From: an uncultured Sphingomonadaceae bacterium
GTDB lineage: Bacteria; Pseudomonadota; Alphaproteobacteria; Sphingomonadales; Sphingomonadaceae
DNA length: 64,000 bases
NCBI GenBank assembly: GCA_947493955.1
Contig: CANLSQ010000002.1
Span: forward strand, 124,001 to 188,000
Direction of reading: 5' to 3'
Shown here: piece after piece, positions 17,528 to 27,128 of the stretch
How the letters are laid out: each line of letters opens with the position of its first letter
Numbering within the stretch: the stretch's first letter is position 1
The notes under the pieces: model-generated
The model's input: only the letters and a program-made list of their open reading frames with translations
What the model was told of the DNA's origin: nothing
The model's database searches: none
Translations under genes and position numbers: made by a program

Positions 17528-19672
17528 ATGACATCTAACAGCTCTTTGCCGGCCATCCGGTCAGCTCAGAATATCCGGACAATGTTCCACATCTTATTGG
17601 CAACGATCTTCCTCGCTACCTTTATGAGTATCGCCCCGGCGCAAGCTCAGGTCGATCTCAACAAGCGCGAACTTAACGTACCCGCCACCCTGGTCGCGGA
17701 ATCGCGGCAGGTGCAGGCAGGACAAAGCGTAACCCTGGCCTTTGTCATGAACCCCAAGCCAACCTGGCACGGCTATTGGGAAAACCCTGGCGATGCCGGT
17801 ATCGGCATGAGCTTTGACTGGAACCTGCCCGACGGTGTGACAGCCGGAAAAGCGCAATATCCGGTTCCGGATACGTTGCTGATTTCCGGTATCATGAACT
17901 ATATTTACAAGGGCGACTATGCAGTCCTCGTCAATCTCGTGGTGTCCGAACGAGTGAAGCCGGGACCGCTGCCGATCTCGGTCAGGTCGGAATGGCTGGC
18001 CTGTACCGACGAAATCTGCGTGCCCGAGCAGGATGAACTTTCAATCAATCTGCAAGTCGTCGGACCGGATGCCGCTGTATCGCTCGACAATGCGTTTAAT
18101 GGCTATCGTGAAGCCCTGCCACGCCAGCTTGGCAGTGCCGCGACCTTCATGGTCAAGGATGACCTGTTCCGCCTGTCGGTTCCTTTTCCAGCCGATATCG
18201 ACGTTGACACTCCCTATTTCTTTATCAAGGAAGACGGGATTGTCGATTATGCGGCACCGCAAAAGGTCAATCGCGATGGCGATAGCCTGATCATCGAAAC
18301 CGGCGCCCGCGGTGATAGCTTGCAAAATATCTCTGGCGTTCTCAAAATCGGCCCCGGCACCGGGTTTTCCCTGAAAGCCGCCAGCGGCGATGTCGAAATG
18401 TCCGGCGCACCTCTGGTCAGTAGCGGAGATAGCGGAAATTTTCTTGGTGGTGGCGACCAGTCTAACGCGTCTTTGCTTTTGATAGCTCTGGGCGGGGCAA
18501 TTGTTGGCGGGTTGCTCTTGAACCTGATGCCCTGTGTTTTCCCGATCCTCAGCCTGAAAGCCATCAGCCTTGCCAAAGCGGGCGGCGATGAAGGCGTTGT
18601 TCGCCGCGATGCACTGGCTTACACGGCTGGGGTCGTTGTTGTCGCGACGGCATTGGGCGCTTTGTTACTGGCCTTGCGTGCCAGTGGCGCTGCTGTTGGT
18701 TGGGCCTTTCAGCTGCAGGACCCCCGGATTATCTTCGTGCTGCTGGCTCTTGTAACCGCGATCGGCTTTAACCTCGCCGGACTGTTTGAACTGCCCAATG
18801 TCAATTTCGGCAACAAGCTGGCTGCCAAAGACGGCCCGGCCGGCTCTTTCTGGACCGGCGCACTCGCAGCCTTCGTCGCGACCCCCTGCACCGGTCCGTT
18901 CATGGCGGCGGCCCTGGGTGCTACTATCGTTCTGCCCCCTATTGCAGCTTTGGTCATTTTTGCCGGACTGGGGGTAGGATTGGCTTTACCCTTCCTGCTT
19001 ATCGCTTTCGTCCCGGTTATCCGCAACCGTTTGCCCAAACCGGGCGCCTGGCTGGACAGCTTCCGCAAGGCGATGGCCATTCCAATGTTCCTCACCTCCA
19101 TTGGTTTGATCTGGTTACTCGGAAGGCAGATTGGCGAGGACGGACTGGCGCTATCGCTGATCTTCCTGTTGTTCGTCGCTTTGATCCTCTGGTGGTTTGG
19201 CGGCGGTCAGATGAAAGGGTTATCGCGCGGCATGGCGACCACAGGCGCACTAACCGCTGCGATTATCGGCGGCATAATGTTCTTGCCCAATGAAGAAGCG
19301 ATGGACAGCCAGCGGTTGGCAACAGCCTCCTCCGCCACTTTGCCCAGCGAACCGTTTAGTGAAGCGCGGTTGGCAGAATTGCGTGCTACTGATCAACCGA
19401 TTTTCGCTTATTTCACGGCCGATTGGTGCATAACCTGCAAAGCCAATGAAGCCGCAGCCGTTCAGCGTCAGGAAACCGCCGATGCTTTTGCCGCGGCCAA
19501 TGTTGCGGTGTTGATGGGTGACTGGACCCGCCCTGATCCGGCAATCAGCAAATTTCTGGAAAAACACGGACGCGCGGGTGTCCCGCTATATCTCTATTAT
19601 GCACCGGGCGAGGAGCCTGTTATATTGCCGCAGATTTTGACCGTCGGGACACTCACCGATTTGGTCACATAA
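17528..19672 (+). CDS. dsbD: DsbD-type transmembrane thiol reductase
   Basis: 714 residues. An N-terminal membrane or signal segment (about residues 18-38) precedes a periplasmic beta domain (DsbC-type, about 40-300, with a Cys pair in ACTDEIC), then eight hydrophobic helices with the membrane cysteines in LMPCVFP and ATPCTGP, and a C-terminal thioredoxin domain with C634-x-x-C637 (ADWCITCK). Such proteins carry electrons from cytoplasmic thioredoxin to periplasmic disulfide isomerases and cytochrome c or copper maturation proteins. The next gene, 40 bases on, is an exported redoxin that may be its client. An ATG at 17582 is an alternative start. Confidence 0.9.
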   Translation: MTSNSSLPAIRSAQNIRTMFHILLATIFLATFMSIAPAQAQVDLNKRELNVPATLVAESRQVQAGQSVTLAFVMNPKPTWHGYWENPGDAGIGMSFDWNLPDGVTAGKAQYPVPDTLLISGIMNYIYKGDYAVLVNLVVSERVKPGPLPISVRSEWLACTDEICVPEQDELSINLQVVGPDAAVSLDNAFNGYREALPRQLGSAATFMVKDDLFRLSVPFPADIDVDTPYFFIKEDGIVDYAAPQKVNRDGDSLIIETGARGDSLQNISGVLKIGPGTGFSLKAASGDVEMSGAPLVSSGDSGNFLGGGDQSNASLLLIALGGAIVGGLLLNLMPCVFPILSLKAISLAKAGGDEGVVRRDALAYTAGVVVVATALGALLLALRASGAAVGWAFQLQDPRIIFVLLALVTAIGFNLAGLFELPNVNFGNKLAAKDGPAGSFWTGALAAFVATPCTGPFMAAALGATIVLPPIAALVIFAGLGVGLALPFLLIAFVPVIRNRLPKPGAWLDSFRKAMAIPMFLTSIGLIWLLGRQIGEDGLALSLIFLLFVALILWWFGGGQMKGLSRGMATTGALTAAIIGGIMFLPNEEAMDSQRLATASSATLPSEPFSEARLAELRATDQPIFAYFTADWCITCKANEAAAVQRQETADAFAAANVAVLMGDWTRPDPAISKFLEKHGRAGVPLYLYYAPGEEPVILPQILTVGTLTDLVT

Positions 19673-19714
19673 TTGGAAACCTCAGATCTGGATCATATGA
19701 TAAGGAGAGCCCCC

Positions 19715-20332
19715 ATGTTTTATAAGACCGCCCTCACATCCATTGCCGCTGTTGCCGCGATCAGCGTCGCGATGCCGCTCACCGCTGCGCAGAAAAACGG
19801 AGCCGTCGCTCAAGACTTCAAACTGACCGACATGTATGGAAAAACTGTCCAGCTTTCCGATTTTCGCGGCAAGATCGTAGTGATGGAATGGCACAATCCG
19901 GGATGCCCATTTGTCGTCAAACACTATGATAGCGGCAATATGCAGGCAACCCAAGCTGCGGCACGCAAACAAGGAGCCGTCTGGCTGACCATAAACAGTG
20001 GCGCACAAGGAAAACAGGGTTACATGAAAGGCCCAGAGGCGCAGAAACTGACCAAGGAGCAGGGCATAAATTCAGACCATTATCTGCTCGATGTCAAAGG
20101 CGTGGTCGGCAAGGCCTATGCCGCCAAGACAACACCGCATATGTATATTATCGATGGCTCCGGGAAGCTGGTTTATCAAGGTGGTATCGATGACAAACCA
20201 ACTGCAAATAAGGCCGATATCAAAGGCGCTCGCAATCATGTCACCGCGGCTCTGACGGAACTGAATGCTGGCAAGAGCGTTAGCGTCGCACAATCGCGGC
20301 CCTATGGCTGTTCTGTCAAATATGCGAGCTAA
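19715..20332 (+). CDS. Exported thioredoxin-fold (redoxin/AhpC-TSA) protein
   Basis: 205 residues from the ATG at 19715, chosen because AAGGAG lies 7 bases upstream and a signal peptide starts directly (to about residue 25). The fold signatures are VAQDFKLTDMYGKTVQLSDFRGK, then NPGCPF with C64 in the active-site position, TTPHMYIID (cis-Pro loop), and a C-terminal Cys in YGCSVKYAS that may serve as partner. There is no CxxC, so a peroxiredoxin-like or single-Cys redox role is likelier than a classical thioredoxin. It follows dsbD at close range. Confidence 0.8.
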   Translation: MFYKTALTSIAAVAAISVAMPLTAAQKNGAVAQDFKLTDMYGKTVQLSDFRGKIVVMEWHNPGCPFVVKHYDSGNMQATQAAARKQGAVWLTINSGAQGKQGYMKGPEAQKLTKEQGINSDHYLLDVKGVVGKAYAAKTTPHMYIIDGSGKLVYQGGIDDKPTANKADIKGARNHVTAALTELNAGKSVSVAQSRPYGCSVKYAS

Positions 20333-20587
20333 GGTGGGTTTTTGAAATAGGAAGAAAAGTAGGGCCGTCGCGCGATACACAACCAGCGCGCCAGCCCTAC
20401 TCCCCCAAAAGTCCGGCGGCTTGCAAACCCCCTGAAAGCCCCCGTAAACACGGATTGCCGGACCCAAACTGTAAGCAACAATGCCTGTTACTGATCAAAG
20501 GATCGGAGGACGGGTTTAATACACAACACAAACCTGCCCCCCGCCTTTGTTCCGACGGCAAGCGACCCTAAGCCGCCGCCGGTCAAA
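20333..20587. other. Gene-free stretch with nested inverted repeats
   Basis: Two perfect 7-base inverted repeats follow each other: GTAGGGC/GCCCTAC (20359-20365 and 20394-20400, with an inner GCGCG/CGCGC) and GTCCGGC/GCCGGAC (20411-20417 and 20457-20463). A weaker GGTTT/AAACC pair lies near 20514. The first hairpin is followed on the minus strand by TTTTC, so it may terminate transcription of the minus-strand gene that ends at 20588. No credible ORF. Confidence 0.5.
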
Positions 20588-20974
20588 CTAGTGACCTGTC
20601 AGGTTAAACTTCTTGGTGCCGTTGGCGCCAACAAGTTCAATGCCCTTTGTACCTGACAGGCCAGAGAGCGGCATTGATTTCTCATAACGTCCGACCCCCA
20701 TCGAAACATCATGGTCATTTGCCGCGTGCGCTTCCCACGCTAACTCAATCTTCCGATACTCGGGCTCAGGATCGCCCAGTACCGGTAATAATCGTACATT
20801 CGCACCGGACTTTGGTGCTGGCCCTGACACAATCAGGTACAGCCCTTGACCCAAAGTGGGGCCAGCCCGCAGTTCGGCAGAGTCGAAATCAGCAGCGTTC
20901 ACACGACCGGATTTCCCGGGCGCGGCCATCATGCCGGCTTTCATCTGTTCGTCATTGTTCACAACAAGCTCCAT
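20588..20974 (-). CDS. Conserved-looking hypothetical protein
   Basis: 128 residues from the ATG at 20974, which has GAGAGG 5 bases upstream; a TTG 18 bases earlier is a poorer start. The sequence is a compact soluble protein, probably beta-rich (GLYLIVSGPAP, NVRLLPVLG, GIELVGANGTKKFNLTG), with no signal peptide, membrane segment or known motif. Codon use resembles its neighbours. It is flanked by gene-poor DNA on both sides. Function unknown. Confidence 0.6.
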   Translation of the reverse strand: MELVVNNDEQMKAGMMAAPGKSGRVNAADFDSAELRAGPTLGQGLYLIVSGPAPKSGANVRLLPVLGDPEPEYRKIELAWEAHAANDHDVSMGVGRYEKSMPLSGLSGTKGIELVGANGTKKFNLTGH

Positions 20975-21288
20975 AAGAACCTCTCTGTCCAAAACCGAGA
21001 TGCTGACCGCGGCTCATCCTTGTGGCCGGTGTTTCACTATTCGTGTCAGCTCGTAACTACGCAACTTATGTAGGACTCTTTAGCCCAACCGGGCCTGAAC
21101 CGTCTTGTAAACTATTGTAACTATCCGTAAACTACTGAAATTATATTACAATTATGTGGAATTTTTATGGCGAGAACCGATTGCCCGCTCCAATATATGC
21201 TGCACTGCACAAAAAATCAGGGCGAATCGATTCGCCCTGACTGTCTTTTTCGATGTGATTCGCCACTGTGGGCTAATGGCGGCTATGT
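20975..21288. other. AT-rich intergenic region with direct repeats
   Basis: Upstream region of the minus-strand hypothetical gene. GTAAACTATTG (21107-21117) and GTAAACTACTG (21127-21137) are direct repeats spaced by 20 bases, two helix turns, within an AT-rich tract; an imperfect CTAC/GTAG dyad lies near 21057-21073. The right part holds a terminator (21211-21240). No convincing ORF. Confidence 0.45.
21211..21240 (-). terminator. Intrinsic terminator of the exported methyltransferase gene
   Basis: A perfect 24-base palindrome (21217-21240, half site TCAGGGCGAATC) is preceded by six A on the plus strand, which gives six T after the hairpin on the minus strand. It lies about 50 bases past the stop of the gene at 21289-22092. 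The right side is also T-rich, so it may act both ways. Confidence 0.85.
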
Positions 21289-22092
21289 TCAAGCGGGCTT
21301 GCGAAATTTCATCACAAAGCGGTTGGTTTTTCCGCGCACCGATGGGTCGAAGACATTTTTCTCCAGATCATCATCCGGATTGACGAACATGTCGCTTTCC
21401 GCCTCCAGCACAAAGCCTGCTTTTTCAAAGTCAGCTTTGGCAGTCGCCGGATCAATCCGGTGAGTCTTCTCTACCACGTCTCTCGTATCTCCGGCATTGC
21501 CGACATGATCGACAACGGCAACGATACCGCCAGGCTTCATAGCCGCATAAAGTTTCGCCAAAAATGCCGCCGGGTCCATCCGGGGGAATTTGAACCTTTC
21601 ACTTTCCCAATAGAGATCGTGATAGATGAGATGCATCATGGCAAAGTCAAAGCTGTCAGACTCTGGCGAGTAATCGCCCAGTTGTGATTGCACCAGAGAA
21701 ACACCGGTTTGTCGGGCAGTGACTCCCGCCCATTTCGCTTTCGCATCATCGCTCGACACAAATTGCGGCGGGTTGACCGCTACGACAGATCCTTGCCGGC
21801 CCACCGCTGCGCCCATTATTTCACTATAATAGCCACCACCAGCAAAGATATCGAGCACGGCGTCGCCGACTTTCAACCCCATGAAAGCGAGTATTTCTGC
21901 CGGCTTACGGCTGGCATCCAGCTTTACATCAGCTTCGGAACGACCGGTAGACGCAACAGCAGCAGCAAAGTCAGGACCGGTCTGTGCTGCGCCTTCCTGA
22001 GCGGCAGCAGCTGTTTGGTTGGCATCATAGGCGGCTGCTCCCATTACGAGTACGGAGCAGGCCAAGGCGGCAAAAAGTTTCGATTGCATCAT
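21289..22092 (-). CDS. Exported class I SAM-dependent methyltransferase-like protein
   Basis: 267 residues from the ATG at 22092, which has GGGGAGAG immediately upstream; an ATG 12 bases earlier overlaps that site. A signal peptide (to about residue 22, MGAAAYA-like) precedes a methyltransferase domain: VLDIFAGGGYYSEIM near residue 85, AVNPPQF, then IYHDLYW and PGGIVAVVDHVGN. A periplasmic enzyme using SAM would be unusual because SAM is cytoplasmic, yet proteins of this build are common in sphingomonads and related proteobacteria. Activity and substrate unknown. Confidence 0.78.
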   Translation of the reverse strand: MMQSKLFAALACSVLVMGAAAYDANQTAAAAQEGAAQTGPDFAAAVASTGRSEADVKLDASRKPAEILAFMGLKVGDAVLDIFAGGGYYSEIMGAAVGRQGSVVAVNPPQFVSSDDAKAKWAGVTARQTGVSLVQSQLGDYSPESDSFDFAMMHLIYHDLYWESERFKFPRMDPAAFLAKLYAAMKPGGIVAVVDHVGNAGDTRDVVEKTHRIDPATAKADFEKAGFVLEAESDMFVNPDDDLEKNVFDPSVRGKTNRFVMKFRKPA

Positions 22093-22204
22093 CTCTCTCC
22101 CCATTTCGTTATCGCCGTAGCATGAACCTGGCTATCTTCGAGTTCAACCGGGGCCTCTGTCGTTTGTCTATCGGAGCATGTGGTTGGTCGAGAAAAACCA
22201 CCGT

Positions 22205-24382
22205 TCAGAATTTTCGCTGTGTCTTGCCGTAGCGCATCTTGCGCGTACCTGGTTTGCCTTCTGTCGCGCGGCCTTTGGGTTTGGCCAGTTGCAAGTCCGC
22301 CGGCAGTCCCAATTCGTCCGCCTCCAGCTTGCGGATCTCGTCACGCAGCCGTCCGGCTTCTTCAAATTCCAGATCAGCAGCCGCATCGCGCATGCGCTTT
22401 TCAAGACTTTCAATATGGCTGCGCAAATTGTGCCCGACGAGATGTTCGGTATCGTCATCGATTGGCACGGTGACCTGATCCTTGCTCGCGACATGGGCGA
22501 CAATATCACCGATATTTTTCTTGATCGTCGTCGGTGTGATCCCGTGCAGCTTGTTATAGGCCTCCTGCTTTTCCCGCCGCCGTCCGGTTTCATTCAGCGC
22601 CCGTTCCATCGAGCCCGTAATCCGGTCTGCATAGAGGATCACCCGTCCCTCGACGTTACGCGCCGCGCGGCCGATCGTCTGGATCAATGATGTTTCGGAG
22701 CGCAGGAAGCCTTCCTTGTCCGCATCCAGTATCGCGACCAGTCCGCATTCGGGAATGTCCAAACCTTCGCGGAGCAGGTTGATCCCGACAAGAACATCAT
22801 AAACGCCAAGCCGCAGATCCCGGATCAACTCGATTCTTTCCAGAGTCTCGACATCGCTGTGCATGTAGCGAACCTTCAAACCGGCCTCATGCATGAATTC
22901 GGTCAGGTCCTCCGCCATGCGCTTGGTTAATGTCGTGACCAAGGTGCGATAGCCTTGCTGTGCCACCTTCTTGCATTCGTTGATCAGATCATCGACCTGA
23001 TCCTCTACCGGTTTGATTTCGACCGGCGGGTCAATCAGTCCGGTCGGGCGGATCACCTGCTCAGCAAATACGCCGCCGGTCTGTTCCATCTCCCATGGCC
23101 CGGGCGTTGCCGATACGCTGACCGTCTGCGGCCGCATCGCGTCCCACTCGTTGAAGCGCAAGGGACGGTTGTCGATACAGCTTGGCAGGCGGAACCCATA
23201 TTCCGCCAGCGTAATCTTGCGCCGGTGATCGCCCTTTGACATCGCGCCAATTTGCGGCACCGTCTGGTGGCTCTCATCGACAAACAGCAAGGCATTGTCG
23301 GGCAGATATTCAAACAATGTCGGCGGTGGCTCGCCAGGCAAACGGCCGGTGAGGAAGCGGGAGTAATTCTCGATACCTGCACAGCTACCGGTTGCCGCGA
23401 TCATCTCGAGATCGAAATTTGTACGCTGTTCCAGCCGCTGATGTTCCAGCAATTTGCCCTCAGCCTCCAGCTCTTTGAGACGCACGCCAAGCTCCAGCTT
23501 GATCGCATCCATCGCCTGTTTCATCGTCGGGCCGGGCGTCACATAGTGGGAATTGGCAAAAATCCGGACCTGATTGAGGCTCGCGCCCTTCTTGCCGGTC
23601 AGCGGATCAAATTCGACAATCTCCTCAATCTCGTCGCCAAAAAAGGAAATTCGCCACGCCATATCTTCATAATGCGAAGGAAAAATTTCAAGATTGTCAC
23701 CGCGCACCCGAAAATTGCCGCGCGCGAAGGCCTGATCATTGCGCTTATATTGCAGCGACACGAGCCTTCGGATGATATCGCGCTGATCCACCGCCTGCTC
23801 TTTTTTGAGATCAAAGATCATCGCCGAATAGGTTTCGACTGAACCGATACCATAAAGGCAGGAAACGGACGCGACGATGATCACGTCATCCCGCTCCAGC
23901 AGCGACCGGGTTGCACTATGGCGCATCCGGTCAATCGCCTCGTTTACCGAGCTTTCTTTCTCGATATACGTATCTGACCGGGCGACATAGGCTTCGGGCT
24001 GGTAGTAGTCATAATAGCTGACGAAATATTCGACCGCATTATTGGGGAAAAAGCTTTTAAACTCTCCGTAAAGCTGTGCGGCAAGTATCTTGTTCGGAGC
24101 CAAAATCAGTGCCGGGCGCTGGGTCTTTTCGATAATCTTGGCCATCGTGAAAGTCTTGCCTGACCCCGTCACACCCAGCAGAACCTGATCCAGTTCATCG
24201 CCTTTTATACCTTCGACAAGTTCCGCGATAGCTTCGGGTTGATCACCGGAAGGTTCAAAGTCGCTGACCAGTTCAAAGGCTTTCCCGCCTTCCGATTTAT
24301 CGGGTCGAACCGGTTTGTGGGGGACGAAATTTTCATCGGTTTGCGGTTCAGCCAAACCTTTTCTGATAACCAGTTTTGCCAT
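22205..24382 (-). CDS. uvrB: Excinuclease ABC subunit B
   Basis: 725 residues from the ATG at 24382; a TTG at 24424 would add 14 residues. UvrB signatures are complete: Walker A GVTGSGKT, the beta-hairpin region [11 protein letters not shown], helicase motifs FVDESH and TIGRAARN, and the C-terminal UVR motif (about residues 660-700). A basic C-terminal tail follows. UvrB verifies lesions with UvrA and recruits UvrC in nucleotide excision repair. I looked for the alphaproteobacterial LexA box (GAAC-N7-GAAC) upstream and found only partial matches. Confidence 0.96.
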   Translation of the reverse strand: MAKLVIRKGLAEPQTDENFVPHKPVRPDKSEGGKAFELVSDFEPSGDQPEAIAELVEGIKGDELDQVLLGVTGSGKTFTMAKIIEKTQRPALILAPNKILAAQLYGEFKSFFPNNAVEYFVSYYDYYQPEAYVARSDTYIEKESSVNEAIDRMRHSATRSLLERDDVIIVASVSCLYGIGSVETYSAMIFDLKKEQAVDQRDIIRRLVSLQYKRNDQAFARGNFRVRGDNLEIFPSHYEDMAWRISFFGDEIEEIVEFDPLTGKKGASLNQVRIFANSHYVTPGPTMKQAMDAIKLELGVRLKELEAEGKLLEHQRLEQRTNFDLEMIAATGSCAGIENYSRFLTGRLPGEPPPTLFEYLPDNALLFVDESHQTVPQIGAMSKGDHRRKITLAEYGFRLPSCIDNRPLRFNEWDAMRPQTVSVSATPGPWEMEQTGGVFAEQVIRPTGLIDPPVEIKPVEDQVDDLINECKKVAQQGYRTLVTTLTKRMAEDLTEFMHEAGLKVRYMHSDVETLERIELIRDLRLGVYDVLVGINLLREGLDIPECGLVAILDADKEGFLRSETSLIQTIGRAARNVEGRVILYADRITGSMERALNETGRRREKQEAYNKLHGITPTTIKKNIGDIVAHVASKDQVTVPIDDDTEHLVGHNLRSHIESLEKRMRDAAADLEFEEAGRLRDEIRKLEADELGLPADLQLAKPKGRATEGKPGTRKMRYGKTQRKF

Positions 24383-24521
24383 GCAAGTGATATGGAACAA
24401 AACGGGTCCATTGTCATCCCCCAATATCGCCGGAACGAAGACGTTACACTTCGCAAATTTACAACATCGGCCAATGGGGTTATGGCAAAAAAGGTTCAGT
24501 AATTAGATGAGGGAAATCCAA

Positions 24522-25058
24522 GTGAACAAATTAGTTATATCGGTTGCCGCCGTGGCATTGCTGGCGGGCTGCTCAAGCAATGAAGCGGATGCCGATGGCG
24601 ACGGCAACATCAGTGCCGAGGAAGTGGCAAAGGTCATGAACGAAGTGACCCTTGAACCCGGTGAGTGGGAGAACACTGTCGAGATTGTCGACGTACAAAT
24701 CGAAGGCCTGCCGGAAGGAGCGCCTGCGAACATGATGGATTCGATGAAGACGACGACCGTAAGCAAAACATGCATCACCGAAGAGCAGGCCAAAAACCCG
24801 GGCGCAGAATTTTTTGCGGCCCAGGAACAGACCGATTGCAAAATCAAGAAATTTGATATGAGCGGCGGCGCGATCAACTCAGAAATGTCCTGTTCCAATG
24901 TCGGCGCACCGGGCGAGATGAATATGGTCATGACCGGCCAATATGGTCCCAGCAACTATGACATGACCATGAAAATGGACGGAGGCGCTGGCGGCATGAA
25001 GATGAACATCACCGCCAAAAATAACGGCAAACGGATCGGCGCGTGCCCGGCGGGTTAA
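24522..25058 (+). CDS. DUF3617-type lipoprotein with an EF-hand-like loop
   Basis: 178 residues from the GTG at 24522, which has GAGGGA 7 bases upstream; an ATG at 24507 is in frame but poorly placed. A signal peptide ends in LLAGC. Residues about 23-35 read DADGDGNISAEE, a perfect 12-residue EF-hand calcium loop pattern. The rest (EPGEWENTVEIVDV, four spaced Cys, Met-rich repeats) fits DUF3617, a family of small periplasmic proteins of unknown role. It lies 4 bases before the serine hydrolase gene and is divergent from uvrB. Confidence 0.72.
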   Translation: MNKLVISVAAVALLAGCSSNEADADGDGNISAEEVAKVMNEVTLEPGEWENTVEIVDVQIEGLPEGAPANMMDSMKTTTVSKTCITEEQAKNPGAEFFAAQEQTDCKIKKFDMSGGAINSEMSCSNVGAPGEMNMVMTGQYGPSNYDMTMKMDGGAGGMKMNITAKNNGKRIGACPAG

Positions 25059-25098
25059 TCTGTTGATCTCGAAAATTGCAAGATACGGAGCAGAGGCC

Positions 25099-26250
25099 AT
25101 GGGCTTTTGCTCCGTTTTCTTTTGCCTATTCTGTTTGTCGCTATTGAACGCGTCAGCACAAACCAGCGCGCCGCCCGCAGCGATCAAGATCAAATTTGAT
25201 GCAGAACAGTCCGCAACCGCAGCCATTCAGGGCCTGTCCAACCGCGCCACCGGCCGAGCCCTGATGCCCGATGATCCTGTACGGATCGCGTCCATTTCCA
25301 AAACGTTCGTTGCCCTTGCGGTCATGCGGTTGGTCGAGCAAAATACGCTGCAGCTGGACGCCGATATATCTACCTATCTTGGCTGGAATCTGCGCCACCC
25401 GGGCTATCCTAATGTCCCCATTACCTTGCGCATGCTGCTTTCCCATCAGGCCGGTCTGCGCGATGAAATAAACTATGCCCTGCCCATGGACGCCCGCCTG
25501 GAAACCGAGCTGAAAAATGAAAAAACCTGGGATTCCGATCACCGTCCCGGCGAATATTTCACATACGCCAATCTCAATTTTCCCATCATAGCTGCAGTGA
25601 TGGAAGCGGCCACCGGTCTCCGCTTTGACAAAATCATGAAACAGCAGGTCTTTGATCCTCTGAAACTCGACGCCTGTTTCAACTGGACTTTGTGCAGCGA
25701 TCAAAAAATCACCGCCGCCGTCACCCTTTACCGGGCCAATGGCGACGTCGCCCGCGACGATTTGCGCGGGACAAGAGAGACTTGCCCGGTTGTGCCCGCA
25801 AGTGACGGCAGCTGCGATATGGCGCGCTATCGACTGGGCCAGACAGGATCAATATTCAGCCCGCAAGGCGGCTTGCGGATTTCTGCTGTTGACCTTGCAA
25901 AAGTCGGACAAATGTTCCTGCGCAATGACGACACCTTTTTGAGCAGAAAAAGCATAACCACAATGACCAGTCCTGTTTGGCAATATGATGGCAAGAACGG
26001 TGACAGCGCAGACGGCTATTTCTGCGCTTATGGTCTGGCGGTCCATATCCTCGCGGCCCCTGGGCGCCCGGCATCGTGTAAAGACGATCCGTTTGGCGAT
26101 GGCGAAATGCGCTTTGGTCATAGCGGCGAAGCCTATGCCCTGAAGTCCGGCCTCTGGATCAATCCGGCGCGCGGGCGCGGCACCGCTTTCTATAGAACGC
26201 AGGTTCCTGAAAATGATCCGTCAGGTCATTGCATCTATTTCTGTGAGTGA
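25099..26250 (+). CDS. Exported serine hydrolase, class C beta-lactamase/DD-peptidase family
   Basis: 383 residues from the ATG at 25099; a TTG at 25063 is an alternative. Signal peptide to about residue 21 (NASAQ). Catalytic boxes: S65-I-S-K68, Y156-A-N158, and H341-S-G343 in place of KTG. This set is typical of the beta-lactamase-related family that includes esterases, D-aminopeptidases and penicillin-binding-protein-like hydrolases, so the substrate is open. Two Cys pairs near the end suggest disulfides. It probably shares a transcript with the DUF3617 lipoprotein. Confidence 0.82.
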   Translation: MGFCSVFFCLFCLSLLNASAQTSAPPAAIKIKFDAEQSATAAIQGLSNRATGRALMPDDPVRIASISKTFVALAVMRLVEQNTLQLDADISTYLGWNLRHPGYPNVPITLRMLLSHQAGLRDEINYALPMDARLETELKNEKTWDSDHRPGEYFTYANLNFPIIAAVMEAATGLRFDKIMKQQVFDPLKLDACFNWTLCSDQKITAAVTLYRANGDVARDDLRGTRETCPVVPASDGSCDMARYRLGQTGSIFSPQGGLRISAVDLAKVGQMFLRNDDTFLSRKSITTMTSPVWQYDGKNGDSADGYFCAYGLAVHILAAPGRPASCKDDPFGDGEMRFGHSGEAYALKSGLWINPARGRGTAFYRTQVPENDPSGHCIYFCE

Positions 26251-26313
26251 TAGGTTTCACTCCGAAACCGAATCAACAAACCCTCAATCGGTTCTCAATC
26301 AGGAGAAATACAG

Positions 26314-26697
26314 ATGATCGCCTACACCATGCTCGGCACGAATGATAAAGACAAAGCCGTTGAATTTTATGACAAGCTTTTCGAAGGCACGGACGTCAAA
26401 AAACTGTTCCAGACACCGCTTGGTGGTCAGTTTTACGGTAAGAAACCCGGCCAACCGATGATCTGCATCACCAATCCTTATGATGGCAATGAAGCCTGTT
26501 TCGGCAACGGCACGATGGTCGCCCTGTCCTTTGATGATACCGACCAGATTGATGCCTTGCATGCCAAGGCACTTTCGTTGGGTGCAGCTGATGAAGGCGA
26601 ACCGGGCTGGCGCGCACCGGATGTATTTTACGGGGCCTATTTCCGTGATCTTGACGGCAACAAGCTGTGCGTCTGCAAAATGAACATGGGAGGCTGA
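26314..26697 (+). CDS. VOC (glyoxalase/dioxygenase fold) family protein, copy 1
   Basis: 127 residues forming one vicinal-oxygen-chelate domain: AYTMLGTNDKDKAVEFYDKLF at the start, a central GKKPGQPMIC strand and FRDLDGNKLCVCKM at the end, with the final Glu metal ligand position of the fold replaced by Asp-Gly-Asn-Lys context. AGGAG lies upstream. The next gene is a paralogue 4 bases downstream. Members include glyoxalase-like and antibiotic-binding proteins; the function here is not readable. Confidence 0.82.
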   Translation: MIAYTMLGTNDKDKAVEFYDKLFEGTDVKKLFQTPLGGQFYGKKPGQPMICITNPYDGNEACFGNGTMVALSFDDTDQIDALHAKALSLGAADEGEPGWRAPDVFYGAYFRDLDGNKLCVCKMNMGG

Positions 26698-26701
26698 GGC
26701 C

Positions 26702-27094
26702 ATGATCGGATATGCAACTTTGGGCTCCAACAATGTCGAAAAGGCACGCGAATATTATGACGCCCTGCTAGGAGAAATCGGAGCAAAACGACTCATGCAA
26801 CTCGAAGAGGGCGGCTTCACACTCTACGGCGTCGAAATGGGTGCGCCATCCCTTGCCATCACCCAACCTCATAATGGCGAGGCAGCTGTGCCCGGCAATG
26901 GCAATATGATCGCTATTCCTTTCGAGGAACGATCACAGATCGACAGCTTTTACAGTAAAGCCATTGAACTGGGCGGTAGTGACGAAGGTGCGCCCGGCGT
27001 CCGTGGTGATGAAGGGCCGCAAGCCTTTTACGCTGCCTATTTTCGCGATCCGGAAGGCAACAAGCTTTGCGCTTTCCGTGTTGGGCCTGCATAA
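26702..27094 (+). CDS. VOC family protein, copy 2
   Basis: 130 residues, same architecture as the preceding gene (GYATLGSNNVEKAREYYDALL at the start, YFRDPEGNKLCAFRV at the end), so the two arose by tandem duplication and have diverged to roughly half identity by eye. They may form a heterodimer, since VOC active sites are often built at domain interfaces; that is inference. It ends about 35 bases before the amidohydrolase gene. Confidence 0.82.
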   Translation: MIGYATLGSNNVEKAREYYDALLGEIGAKRLMQLEEGGFTLYGVEMGAPSLAITQPHNGEAAVPGNGNMIAIPFEERSQIDSFYSKAIELGGSDEGAPGVRGDEGPQAFYAAYFRDPEGNKLCAFRVGPA

Positions 27095-27128
27095 GGGCCC
27101 ATATAGGACGAATAACTAGGAGAAAATC

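Noticed and set aside
20647-20976. 110-codon plus-strand frame
   Set aside because: Antisense to the hypothetical gene at 20588-20974, which has a proper ribosome site.
24383-24521. LexA box before uvrB
   Set aside because: GAAC occurs twice but neither is followed by a matching half after 7 bases; the best candidate reads GAAC-N7-GTCC.
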